A model generated the notes under the pieces. That model was not told the DNA's origin. It searched no databases and was given only the letters and a program-made list of their open reading frames with translations. A DNA stretch of 64,000 bases from Sphingobacterium sp. B16(2022) (GTDB taxonomy: Bacteria; Bacteroidota; Bacteroidia; Sphingobacteriales; Sphingobacteriaceae), in assembly GCF_012030425.1 (NCBI RefSeq), contig NZ_JAAUVN010000003.1, positions 186,001-250,000 of the forward strand, read 5' to 3'. Position numbers and translations under genes: made by a program. Numbering within the stretch: the first letter of the stretch is position 1; every line of letters begins with the position of its first letter. Positions 57,343-64,000 of the stretch are shown here, piece by piece.

Positions 57343-57843
57343 TTACGCTTTCAATTTTACCGCAGCTTGATAAGGCCCAGGAATCAATTTGTATATCAAC
57401 TTGTTTTTCATCACGTATTCAGAATTTAAATATCCTTGAATAGCCCGATTTTTGAATATCTTAAAAAAAGCAACTTCATCTCCCTCCTTTTGACCCTCCA
57501 AAGTTGTTATCGAGGTTAAAAGCTCCTCTGAAGTCTGCGATTCGGAATTGTCCTTTAATGCCTGCATGCCCTTTACAAATACCTGTTGGTTTTCTGGACT
57601 TTCACAATCATCAACCATTTTCATCACAAACAGATGTAAGTTCAGCTCTAATCCACCAGGAGAGTCGTTCTTAGGGATCAGTATTTCAGCTAATTTTGCA
57701 AGGAAATCTTCATCTGTTGCAGATAACTTAATATTTTGGAGCACAATAGATGCTCCTCCTTGTTCACGAAGGCAAGATGGCAATAGAGCAATTCCTCCAG
57801 CAATAATAAACAATTGCTTAACAAGGGTTCTTCGATTCATCAT
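57343..57843 (-). CDS. Gluconate 2-dehydrogenase subunit 3-family protein
   Basis: This 166-residue small subunit accompanies GMC dehydrogenases and is thought to help their export and assembly. The N-terminus NRRTLVKQLFIIAGGIALLPSC combines a Tat-like twin-Arg motif with a lipobox (LLPSC), so it may be a Tat-exported lipoprotein that carries the cofactor-loaded large subunit, which lacks a signal of its own. It is the first gene of a two-gene operon with the promoter described separately. Confidence 0.87.
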   Translation of the reverse strand: MMNRRTLVKQLFIIAGGIALLPSCLREQGGASIVLQNIKLSATDEDFLAKLAEILIPKNDSPGGLELNLHLFVMKMVDDCESPENQQVFVKGMQALKDNSESQTSEELLTSITTLEGQKEGDEVAFFKIFKNRAIQGYLNSEYVMKNKLIYKLIPGPYQAAVKLKA

Positions 57844-57891
57844 AATAAGGTGTTCTTACTGCTGTAATATTAAAGATAATATTAAAAATAA

Positions 57892-57923
57892 CAAAGCTAA
57901 AACGATTAATTTTTTGTAACAAA
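57892..57923 (-). promoter_or_regulatory. Promoter of the GMC operon (TTTG-N20-TAGCTTTG)
   Basis: On the minus strand TTTG (57923-57920), a 20-bp spacer and TAGCTTTG (57899-57892) match the Bacteroidota consensus exactly. The start would be near 57885, about 40 nt before the gene. Confidence 0.72.
57895..57909 (-). promoter_or_regulatory. Candidate operator, copy 3 (GMC operon)
   Basis: The minus strand reads TTAATCGTTTTAGCT, identical to the 15 bases at 55288. It covers the -7 element and part of the spacer, an ideal place for a repressor. Confidence 0.58.
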
Positions 57924-57934
57924 AATGCAAAAAG

Positions 57935-58585
57935 CTACCTCAGGATAGCATTAACCTCTTTTAAGTCTGAAAAAAGATAGGTTGCAAAATCCAGACGATC
58001 ACGCTCAGCTTTTTGTTTTGTGACAGCAATGCACTTCAATCCGGCATCGATTGCCGCTCTCGCGCCTGTTGCAGTATCTTCTATAGCAACGACCTCTTCC
58101 CTACTAAAGCCCGATAACTGTAATGCGTTTTCATAACAAGATGGATTAGGTTTTGGATTAACAACATCCTCACGAGTTACAAACCAGGAAAAATGCTCAT
58201 GTAAATCATAATGTGTCAACATGCGATCTACAGTTGGCCTAAAATTAGAAGTCACTAATCCGATCTGAATATCCTGTTCAACCAAAAAATGAATCAATTC
58301 TCTTGCATGGGGCATTAGGGGGATACTCAGCATATCTTGCTGCGCATAATTTTCCCTGGTGGTTTTCCACATAAATTCTTCCTTTACCTCTACGTCCCAG
58401 AGCTCTTTCATCGTCAATAGATTACGCGCTAAAGTATGTCCTGCAAAATGTTGAATCCAAGTCTCAAAATCTAAATCAATTGAAAAATGATACTTAAGAA
58501 TTGGCTTCCATGCTTCAAAATAAAAACGTTCAGAATCCACCAATGTCCCATCAAAATCAAAAAATACGGCTTTTAAATCTTTCAT
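57935..58585 (-). CDS. HAD-superfamily hydrolase (beta-phosphoglucomutase-like)
   Basis: This 216-residue protein has motif I FFDFDGTLVDSE (Asp10, Asp12), a helical cap, motif II VTSNF, a Lys in VNPKPNPSCYENAL, and motif IV EDTATGARAAIDAG. It matches the phosphatase/phosphomutase group acting on sugar phosphates. The substrate is unknown. Its 3' end abuts the GMC promoter, so it is a separate unit. Confidence 0.88.
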   Translation of the reverse strand: MKDLKAVFFDFDGTLVDSERFYFEAWKPILKYHFSIDLDFETWIQHFAGHTLARNLLTMKELWDVEVKEEFMWKTTRENYAQQDMLSIPLMPHARELIHFLVEQDIQIGLVTSNFRPTVDRMLTHYDLHEHFSWFVTREDVVNPKPNPSCYENALQLSGFSREEVVAIEDTATGARAAIDAGLKCIAVTKQKAERDRLDFATYLFSDLKEVNAILR

Positions 58586-58743
58586 GCTTTAAAAATAGTC
58601 AAACCAAAGAGCAATTCCTACTCAACTATGCCGCAATACACCGAATCGGAATTTAAATCAAGGTACGAATCCCATATTACAAAATATACGTGAATGGGAG
58701 TTTTCTCGTCAAAAGATCCAATTAATGGTACTGTACAAGAGCC

Positions 58744-59256
58744 TTAATTAACCTCAGCGACACCGATGTCAAGTTGCATAAATTCTTTTGTGTTAAATAA
58801 TGCGAAGCTCATTTTGTACATTTTATCCTTATAATCGGCATTAACGATCCATTTCATATGCAACATCTTGCCATGCCTTTCAACAGAACAACCTGTCGGA
58901 GGAGAAAGCGGACCTCTAAATACAAAAACTTTTTCAACATTAACATAATATTGGCAATCAGCATCCAGCTCCATCGTGTCCTTTAAGATATGTTGTTGCG
59001 CTGTCTGAAATGGTCCAATTATACTTCCCTTTGGAGCTTGATGACGATAGCCATACTGCATTAAAGCTTTTACAGATACAATAAAATTATTCGCAACCTT
59101 CATCTTCTGCTGATTCATTAACATAGCTTCGGTTGGAGGCTTTCTATTTTTATTTCGAGCACCTCTAATAATATTTTGACCATTGAGCTTATAGCCATAT
59201 ACTGAACCTACTTTACCTTTAAAAGGTCCATTAGGACCGTTCTCTTGAATTGCCAT
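58744..59256 (-). CDS. DUF6266-family protein of unknown function
   Basis: This 170-residue protein starts NGPFKGKVGSVYGYKLNGQN, then IIRGARNKNRKPPTEAMLMNQ, the usual opening of DUF6266 proteins in Sphingobacteriaceae. No signal peptide or membrane helix is present, and the rest looks beta-rich. Such proteins often occur in multiple copies per genome; nothing is known of their role. An array of 11-bp repeats lies about 104 bp upstream. Confidence 0.75.
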   Translation of the reverse strand: MAIQENGPNGPFKGKVGSVYGYKLNGQNIIRGARNKNRKPPTEAMLMNQQKMKVANNFIVSVKALMQYGYRHQAPKGSIIGPFQTAQQHILKDTMELDADCQYYVNVEKVFVFRGPLSPPTGCSVERHGKMLHMKWIVNADYKDKMYKMSFALFNTKEFMQLDIGVAEVN

Positions 59257-59359
59257 TGGTTTAAATAGTTATTTGGTTTTCAAATCCTCTTACACTCCTC
59301 AATACCAAATATATACAAAATTATACATTAATTTAGGTATAAAATATTGTTTAGTCAGT

Positions 59360-59429
59360 TTTAATAGGGAGTTAGTAGGGCTATACCCCTATTATCCCCC
59401 TATTATCCCCCTATTAACTCCCTATTAAA
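59360..59429. repeat. Array of 11-bp repeats with inverted copies
   Basis: Four direct 11-bp units (59386-59396, 59397-59407, 59408-59418, 59419-59429) have the consensus CCCCTATTATC, becoming CCCCTATTAAC and TCCCTATTAAA. Two inverted units at 59360-59381 pair with the last two, forming a 20-bp stem (59361-59380 with 59409-59428) with one G-T pair. The GC-rich array stands out in AT-rich DNA between divergent genes. Confidence 0.8.
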
Positions 59430-59548
59430 TTATAACACTTTCCCAATTTGATCCGAATCAATTTGAATTACTTTCTACATTTGCTAAGTTTGTATATTCC
59501 GCACCATCAACGCATATATCCAGGTGCTTTACTTTAAGAAAGATCAAG

Positions 59549-60160
59549 ATGAAAGTCATTGCTATAGGCCGTAACTATGTAGACCACGCTAAAGAACTGA
59601 ACAACCCTATCCCACAAGAGCCTGTTGTATTCATGAAACCCGACACCGCTTTATTGAAGGATAACAAAGACTTTTATTATCCAGAGTTTTCTAACGACAT
59701 TCACTACGAAGCGGAAATCGTATTACGCATCTGTAAAGAAGGAAAACATGTAAGCCAAAAATTCGCAAACACATATTTTGATGCCATCGGACTCGGTATT
59801 GACTTCACAGCGCGAGACATACAACAAAAACACAAAGAGAAGGGTCTTCCCTGGGAGTTAGCAAAATCTTTTGATGGCTCAGCTGTCATCAGCCCGTTGA
59901 TTCCAAAGGAAGAGATTGATGATCTTAAAAATCTTGATTTCTCCTTGCTAAAGAACAAAGAAACCGTGCAGCAGGGAAATACAAAGGATCTGATTTTTTC
60001 ATATGACGATTTGATAGTTTATATCTCCAAGTTCATTACTTTACGAAAGGGAGATCTTATTTACACAGGTACTCCTGCAGGAGTTGGTCCCGTTGTAATC
60101 GGTGATACTTTAGTTGGTTTTATTGGTGAGAAACAAATGTTTAGTTGCACCATAAAGTAA
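59549..60160 (+). CDS. Fumarylacetoacetate hydrolase (FAH) family protein
   Basis: This 203-residue protein has only the FAH catalytic domain. KVIAIGRNYVDHAKELNNP (2-20), the metal-binding acids in DIHYEAEIVLRI (about 49-60), GLGIDFTARDIQQ, and the GDLIYTGTPAGVGPV motif (about 171-185) are present. Small FAH proteins act on various 2-oxo acids, for example as acylpyruvases or oxaloacetate decarboxylases. The next gene starts 6 bp later. Confidence 0.9.
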   Translation: MKVIAIGRNYVDHAKELNNPIPQEPVVFMKPDTALLKDNKDFYYPEFSNDIHYEAEIVLRICKEGKHVSQKFANTYFDAIGLGIDFTARDIQQKHKEKGLPWELAKSFDGSAVISPLIPKEEIDDLKNLDFSLLKNKETVQQGNTKDLIFSYDDLIVYISKFITLRKGDLIYTGTPAGVGPVVIGDTLVGFIGEKQMFSCTIK

Positions 60161-60165
60161 GGTCT

Positions 60166-61887
60166 ATGAAAAAATTAACCGCAATAATCGGGATGTTTGC
60201 ACTTGTTTCCAACACACTCCATCCACAGGATATCATCAAACATCGTCAATACCCTCAAAATTATTTTAGACCGCCTATGGATATTGCTCCGCAAGCCTCG
60301 GGTTCATTCGGAGAATTGAGAGCAACACATTTCCATGGCGGTGATGACTATCGGACGCAACAAAAAATAAATATACCAGTATATGCCGTTGCAGACGGTT
60401 TTGTTTCGCGTATCCGTGTACAGATCGGGGGTGGAGGGAATTCCGTTTACCTCGATCATCCCAATGGCTATACTTCTGTATACCTACATTTAGAAAGCTT
60501 CAATAATGAGCTCAATGCTTTTATAAAAGCAGAGCAGTATAAACAAAAACGTTTTGACGTCGACCTATTTCTAAAACCTGGTCAGTTCAAATTGAAGAAA
60601 GGACAACTTCTGGCAAACTCAGGAAATACAGGAGGATCTGCAGGTCCACATCTTCATTTTGAAATTCGCGATACAAAACAGCAGCTTCCTTTCAACACAC
60701 AACTTTTTGGACTTACATTTCCAGATGGTATTAAGCCTATCATACGAGGTGTAACACTATATGATCTGGACAATCCAATTTTCGATGAAAATACACCCCG
60801 AAGGCATCAGACTGTAAAAGCATTGGCCAATGGAAATTATAGTCTTGCCGGTAGCTCACCGATTCCTGTTAATGGTAAATTTGGTTTAGGGATCAACACC
60901 GTAGATAGGCGTAAAGGAATCTCCTTTACTTACGGTGTATATTCAATAGAATTATTTTTAGATAATAAAAATATCAGTACTGTACTTTTCGAAGCTATTC
61001 CTTTTGATAAGACCCGTGCTATCCATTCCTATATCGATTATCCTTATTGGAAAAAATCAAATGTACGTGTACAAAAGAGTTTTAAGCAACCGGGAAATCC
61101 AATCGATATCTATGCACAATTGGACAACAGCGGTGTTATGGAACTTAAAGATGATAAAGTACATCAGGTTCGTTATGTTGTCAAAGATGTTCAGGGCAAT
61201 GCCACAGAAATAAATTTCGAAGTGCGACGAAATGCAAACTATGTAGTCAAAAACAATCCGTCAAACGCTGGTAAATACTTCAACTTCCTACTGGACAACA
61301 TTTACCAAGCAGACAATTTTAAAGTAACCATACCCAAAAATACGCTATATGACAATTTAAACTTTACTTATAGTGAAGGTCAAAAACCAGCCAACGGTTA
61401 TTCTCAATTACATCGCGTCCATAATAAATTTACGCCTGTATTTGGTTCTTACACATTAAGTATTAGGCCAACTGCCGACCTGACGAAAGAACTGTACAGT
61501 AAAGCTCTTCTCGTTTCAACAGATGGTGGTGCACAGGGTGGAAAATATGAAAATGGTTTAGTAACAGCGTTGGTACGCAGTTTTGGCGACTTCTATGTAG
61601 CAGTTGATACGATAGCTCCAACCATCATAGCCCGTAATCTCATTAACAATAAAAATGTCAGTGCACAAAAGCAAATTGACTTTACCATTTCTGATAATCT
61701 ATCCGGGATACAGTCATTCAATGCTTACATTGATGGCGAATGGGTGCTGATGAAATATGACCCAAAAAATCGTCATATCTGGCATAACTTCGAATCCACT
61801 TTAGGATCCGGAAAACATAGCTTTAAGCTGGAGGTCAAAGACTGGAAAGATAATGTCAGAGTTTATGAAGCAAGTTTCACCAGATAA
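60166..61887 (+). CDS. M23-family (LytM-type) zinc peptidase
   Basis: This 573-residue secreted protein has an N-terminal signal and a LytM domain early in the chain: zinc ligands His57 and Asp61 (HFHGGDD), and the GPHLHFEIRD motif with His162 and His164. A long beta-rich C-terminal part follows. LytM enzymes hydrolyse peptidoglycan crosslinks. The ATG at 60166 gives a proper signal peptide; an in-frame one at 60145 overlaps the FAH gene. Confidence 0.88.
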   Translation: MKKLTAIIGMFALVSNTLHPQDIIKHRQYPQNYFRPPMDIAPQASGSFGELRATHFHGGDDYRTQQKINIPVYAVADGFVSRIRVQIGGGGNSVYLDHPNGYTSVYLHLESFNNELNAFIKAEQYKQKRFDVDLFLKPGQFKLKKGQLLANSGNTGGSAGPHLHFEIRDTKQQLPFNTQLFGLTFPDGIKPIIRGVTLYDLDNPIFDENTPRRHQTVKALANGNYSLAGSSPIPVNGKFGLGINTVDRRKGISFTYGVYSIELFLDNKNISTVLFEAIPFDKTRAIHSYIDYPYWKKSNVRVQKSFKQPGNPIDIYAQLDNSGVMELKDDKVHQVRYVVKDVQGNATEINFEVRRNANYVVKNNPSNAGKYFNFLLDNIYQADNFKVTIPKNTLYDNLNFTYSEGQKPANGYSQLHRVHNKFTPVFGSYTLSIRPTADLTKELYSKALLVSTDGGAQGGKYENGLVTALVRSFGDFYVAVDTIAPTIIARNLINNKNVSAQKQIDFTISDNLSGIQSFNAYIDGEWVLMKYDPKNRHIWHNFESTLGSGKHSFKLEVKDWKDNVRVYEASFTR

Positions 61888-61923
61888 TCAGTATCTTGTT
61901 CATTAGATTAATTAATAACACAT

Positions 61924-62385
61924 ATGGCTACATTAGAAATAGGACAGAAAGCGCCTGCAATAACGGCTAAGAACCAAAATGGAGAAAGTATTTCTTTGTC
62001 AGATTTTATTGGAACGAAGGTGATTTTATATTTCTACCCAAAAGATAATACACCAGGTTGCACAACAGAGGCTTGCAATTTTAGAGATAATTATCAGTCT
62101 TTAAAGAAAGATGGATTTGAAATTATCGGGGTAAGTATCGATGGAGAAGCTTCTCATCAAAAGTTCATCAACAAACATGAACTTCCCTTTCAATTACTGG
62201 TTGATGAAGATCAGAAAATTGTCAATGATTATGGTGTTTGGGTAGAAAAAAACATGTACGGTAAAAAGTATATGGGAACTGCACGCACAACATTTGTTAT
62301 TGATGAACAAGGAAATATTGCTCACATCATTAAAAAGGTGGACAATAAGAATGCATCTCAACAAATTCGCGATCTTATAAAATAA
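61924..62385 (+). CDS. bcp: Thioredoxin-dependent thiol peroxidase (Bcp/PrxQ type)
   Basis: This 153-residue peroxiredoxin reduces hydroperoxides. The peroxidatic Cys46 and resolving Cys51 sit in TPGCTTEACNFRD, the same five-residue spacing as E. coli Bcp. YFYPKDNTPG and GTARTTFVIDEQGNI are typical. It lies between the M23 peptidase and glyS genes in the same direction, probably transcribed with the former. Confidence 0.95.
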   Translation: MATLEIGQKAPAITAKNQNGESISLSDFIGTKVILYFYPKDNTPGCTTEACNFRDNYQSLKKDGFEIIGVSIDGEASHQKFINKHELPFQLLVDEDQKIVNDYGVWVEKNMYGKKYMGTARTTFVIDEQGNIAHIIKKVDNKNASQQIRDLIK

Positions 62386-62515
62386 TATTTGACAGTACTA
62401 GAATCATGATAAAACAGCAACCGACCATGCATTTATATACATGGCCTGCATACGATTATCATTATCTAAGTACGACTATCTAAAATCTAAATACTAATAT
62501 TTATATTTGCTACTT

Positions 62516-63985
62516 ATGAGCAAACAAACAGACGACTTCTTTAAAAGTATAGTATCCCACTCTAAGGAATATGGTTTTGTATTCCAATCAAGTGAAATAT
62601 ATGATGGCTTAAGTGCTGTCTATGATTATGGTCAATTAGGTTCTGAATTAAAAAATAATTTAAAGACCTATTGGTGGAAATCCATGGTGCAATTGCATGA
62701 AAACATTGTCGGTATCGATGCTGCTATCTTTATGCACCCAACGACCTGGAAAGCTTCAGGCCACGTGGACGGGTTTAATGATCCAATGATCGACAACAAA
62801 GATTCTAAGAAACGTTACCGTGCAGATCAATTGATCGAAGATAAAATAGCGCGTTACGAAGCTGATGGTAAAACTGAAAAAGCGGCTGCGCTATTAGAAG
62901 CATTGAACGTTGCCTTGAATGCTGATGATCTTGCTGGTTTAAAAACTATTATTGAAGATCACAATATCGTTTGTCCTGTTTCTGGAACTAAAAACTGGAC
63001 TGATGTACGTCAGTTCAACTTGATGTTTGCTACCCAAATGGGTGCTATGGCAGATGGTGCTGAACAAGTATACTTACGTCCCGAAACTGCTCAAGGTATT
63101 TTTGTTAACTTCTTAAATGTTCAAAAAACTGGCCGCATGAAAATTCCTTTCGGAATTGCTCAAATTGGTAAAGCATTCCGTAACGAAGTTATTGCTCGTC
63201 AATTCATTATGCGTATGCGTGAATTTGAACAAATGGAATTACAATTTTTTGTTCGCCCAGGTACAGAAATGGAATGGTACAATAAATGGAAAGAAACTCG
63301 TCTTAAATGGCATTTAGCTTTAGGTTTCAACCCTGATAACTACCGTTACCACAATCACGATAAATTAGCTCATTATGCGAATGCGGCAGTAGATATTGAA
63401 TTCAATTTCCCATTTGGATTTAAAGAGGTTGAAGGTATCCACTCCAGAACTGATTTTGATTTAAAACAACACCAAGAATTCTCTGGTAAAAAAATGCAAT
63501 ATTTTGATACAGAGATCAATCAGAACTATATCCCTTACGTAGTCGAAACTTCTATCGGTTTAGATCGTCTGTTCTTAACAGTTCTATGTAATTCATTGGT
63601 TCAAGAAGATCTTTCAACACCTGAAAAGCAAGATTCACGTGTCGTATTGAAATTCCCTCCTGCAATTGCACCTGTTAAAGCGGCCATCTTACCTTTAACA
63701 AAAAAAGATGGTCTTCCAGAAAAAGCACGTGAGATTATGGCTGTATTAAAATTGGATTACAATGTACAGTATGATGAAAAAGATTCAATTGGTAAACGAT
63801 ACCGTCGTCAAGATGCAATCGGTACGCCAATCTGTATCACAGTAGACCATCAGTCATTAGAAGACAATATGGTTACGATCCGTCACCGTGACTCCATGCA
63901 ACAGGAACGTGTAGCAATTGCAGACTTAGAGAAATTTGTTGCTGATCTAGTTGGTTGGAACACACTTTTGAAAAAAGTATTGTAA
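62516..63985 (+). CDS. glyS: Glycyl-tRNA synthetase, single-chain (alpha2) type
   Basis: This 489-residue class II synthetase charges tRNA-Gly. Motif 2 region RPETAQGIFVNFLNV, FGIAQIGKAFRNEVIARQF and motif 3 ETSIGLDRLFL are complete, and the C-terminal anticodon domain begins near VKAAILPLTKKDG. The start is the ATG at 62516; an upstream TTG at 62507 is less likely. TATATTTG at 62502-62509 would put a promoter almost at the start codon, implying a leaderless or very short transcript. Confidence 0.96.
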   Translation: MSKQTDDFFKSIVSHSKEYGFVFQSSEIYDGLSAVYDYGQLGSELKNNLKTYWWKSMVQLHENIVGIDAAIFMHPTTWKASGHVDGFNDPMIDNKDSKKRYRADQLIEDKIARYEADGKTEKAAALLEALNVALNADDLAGLKTIIEDHNIVCPVSGTKNWTDVRQFNLMFATQMGAMADGAEQVYLRPETAQGIFVNFLNVQKTGRMKIPFGIAQIGKAFRNEVIARQFIMRMREFEQMELQFFVRPGTEMEWYNKWKETRLKWHLALGFNPDNYRYHNHDKLAHYANAAVDIEFNFPFGFKEVEGIHSRTDFDLKQHQEFSGKKMQYFDTEINQNYIPYVVETSIGLDRLFLTVLCNSLVQEDLSTPEKQDSRVVLKFPPAIAPVKAAILPLTKKDGLPEKAREIMAVLKLDYNVQYDEKDSIGKRYRRQDAIGTPICITVDHQSLEDNMVTIRHRDSMQQERVAIADLEKFVADLVGWNTLLKKVL

Positions 63986-64000
63986 TCTCTTAAATAAACA

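Noticed and set aside
59476..59483. TACATTTG before the FAH gene as a promoter
   Set aside because: The nearby TTTG boxes are 10 and 25 bp away, outside the usual spacing.
1..64000. tRNA or rRNA genes, CRISPR arrays, riboswitches, insertion sequences or phage genes
   Set aside because: None was recognised by reading both strands; small or divergent RNAs cannot be excluded by eye.

Overview
The window looks like chromosomal DNA of a Bacteroidota bacterium, most likely a Sphingobacteriaceae member (Sphingobacterium/Pedobacter type). The evidence is two SusC/SusD pairs, a hybrid two-component regulator with a propeller sensor, AT-rich intergenic DNA, promoters of the TTTG-N20-TAnnTTTG type in place of E. 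coli-like boxes, almost no Shine-Dalgarno sequences, a DUF6266 gene, and atpD-atpC without the other ATP synthase genes. No tRNA, rRNA, CRISPR array, phage or insertion sequence was recognised.

Layout. 1-16762 is a polysaccharide utilisation locus (PUL 1). An L-rhamnose/H+ symporter (cut by the window edge), susD, susC and a tight four-gene enzyme operon (GH105, DUF2264, BNR-4 propeller, DUF2264) lie on the minus strand, with the regulator divergent on the plus strand. The content points to a glycan of rhamnose and uronic acid: a lyase-like propeller would leave unsaturated uronyl ends, GH105 would remove them, and the symporter would import rhamnose. 16843-19393 holds a DnaQ-like exonuclease and a cNMP/CBS/DUF294 protein. 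19558-22521 holds a membrane-anchored coiled-coil protein and atpD-atpC. 23416-38897 is a full branched-chain amino acid cluster, ilvE-D-B-N-C, leuC-D-B-A and ilvA, with three passengers (DinB-like, methyltransferase, ModF/PhrA-like ABC ATPase). 39149-42180 holds DUF2911 and an S9 peptidase, convergent. 42547-46368 is a class Ib ribonucleotide reductase operon (thioredoxin-like, nrdI, nrdE, nrdF). 46483-47200 is a frameshifted secreted protein. 47305-55142 is a second glycan locus (PUL 2): an M60 peptidase facing a GH76-susD-susC unit. 55627-57843 is a GMC oxidoreductase with its small Tat-type subunit. 57935-63985 holds a HAD phosphatase, DUF6266, an FAH-family protein, an M23 peptidase, a Bcp peroxiredoxin and glycyl-tRNA synthetase.

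The most interesting signals are non-coding. (1) A bipartite motif, ATTCAA-N8-AAAATCTAT, occurs upstream of both susC and the GH105 operon in PUL 1, a candidate site for the divergent regulator. (2) A 14-15 bp element, TTAATCGTTTTAGC, occurs twice upstream of the PUL 2 susC and once, inverted, across the promoter of the GMC operon, suggesting one regulator for both. (3) A three-copy family of intercistronic hairpin repeats sits in the susCD and leu operons. (4) An array of 11-bp repeats, four direct and two inverted, lies beside the DUF6266 gene. (5) DnaA-box-like sequences are found between atpC and ilvE and upstream of the nrd operon.
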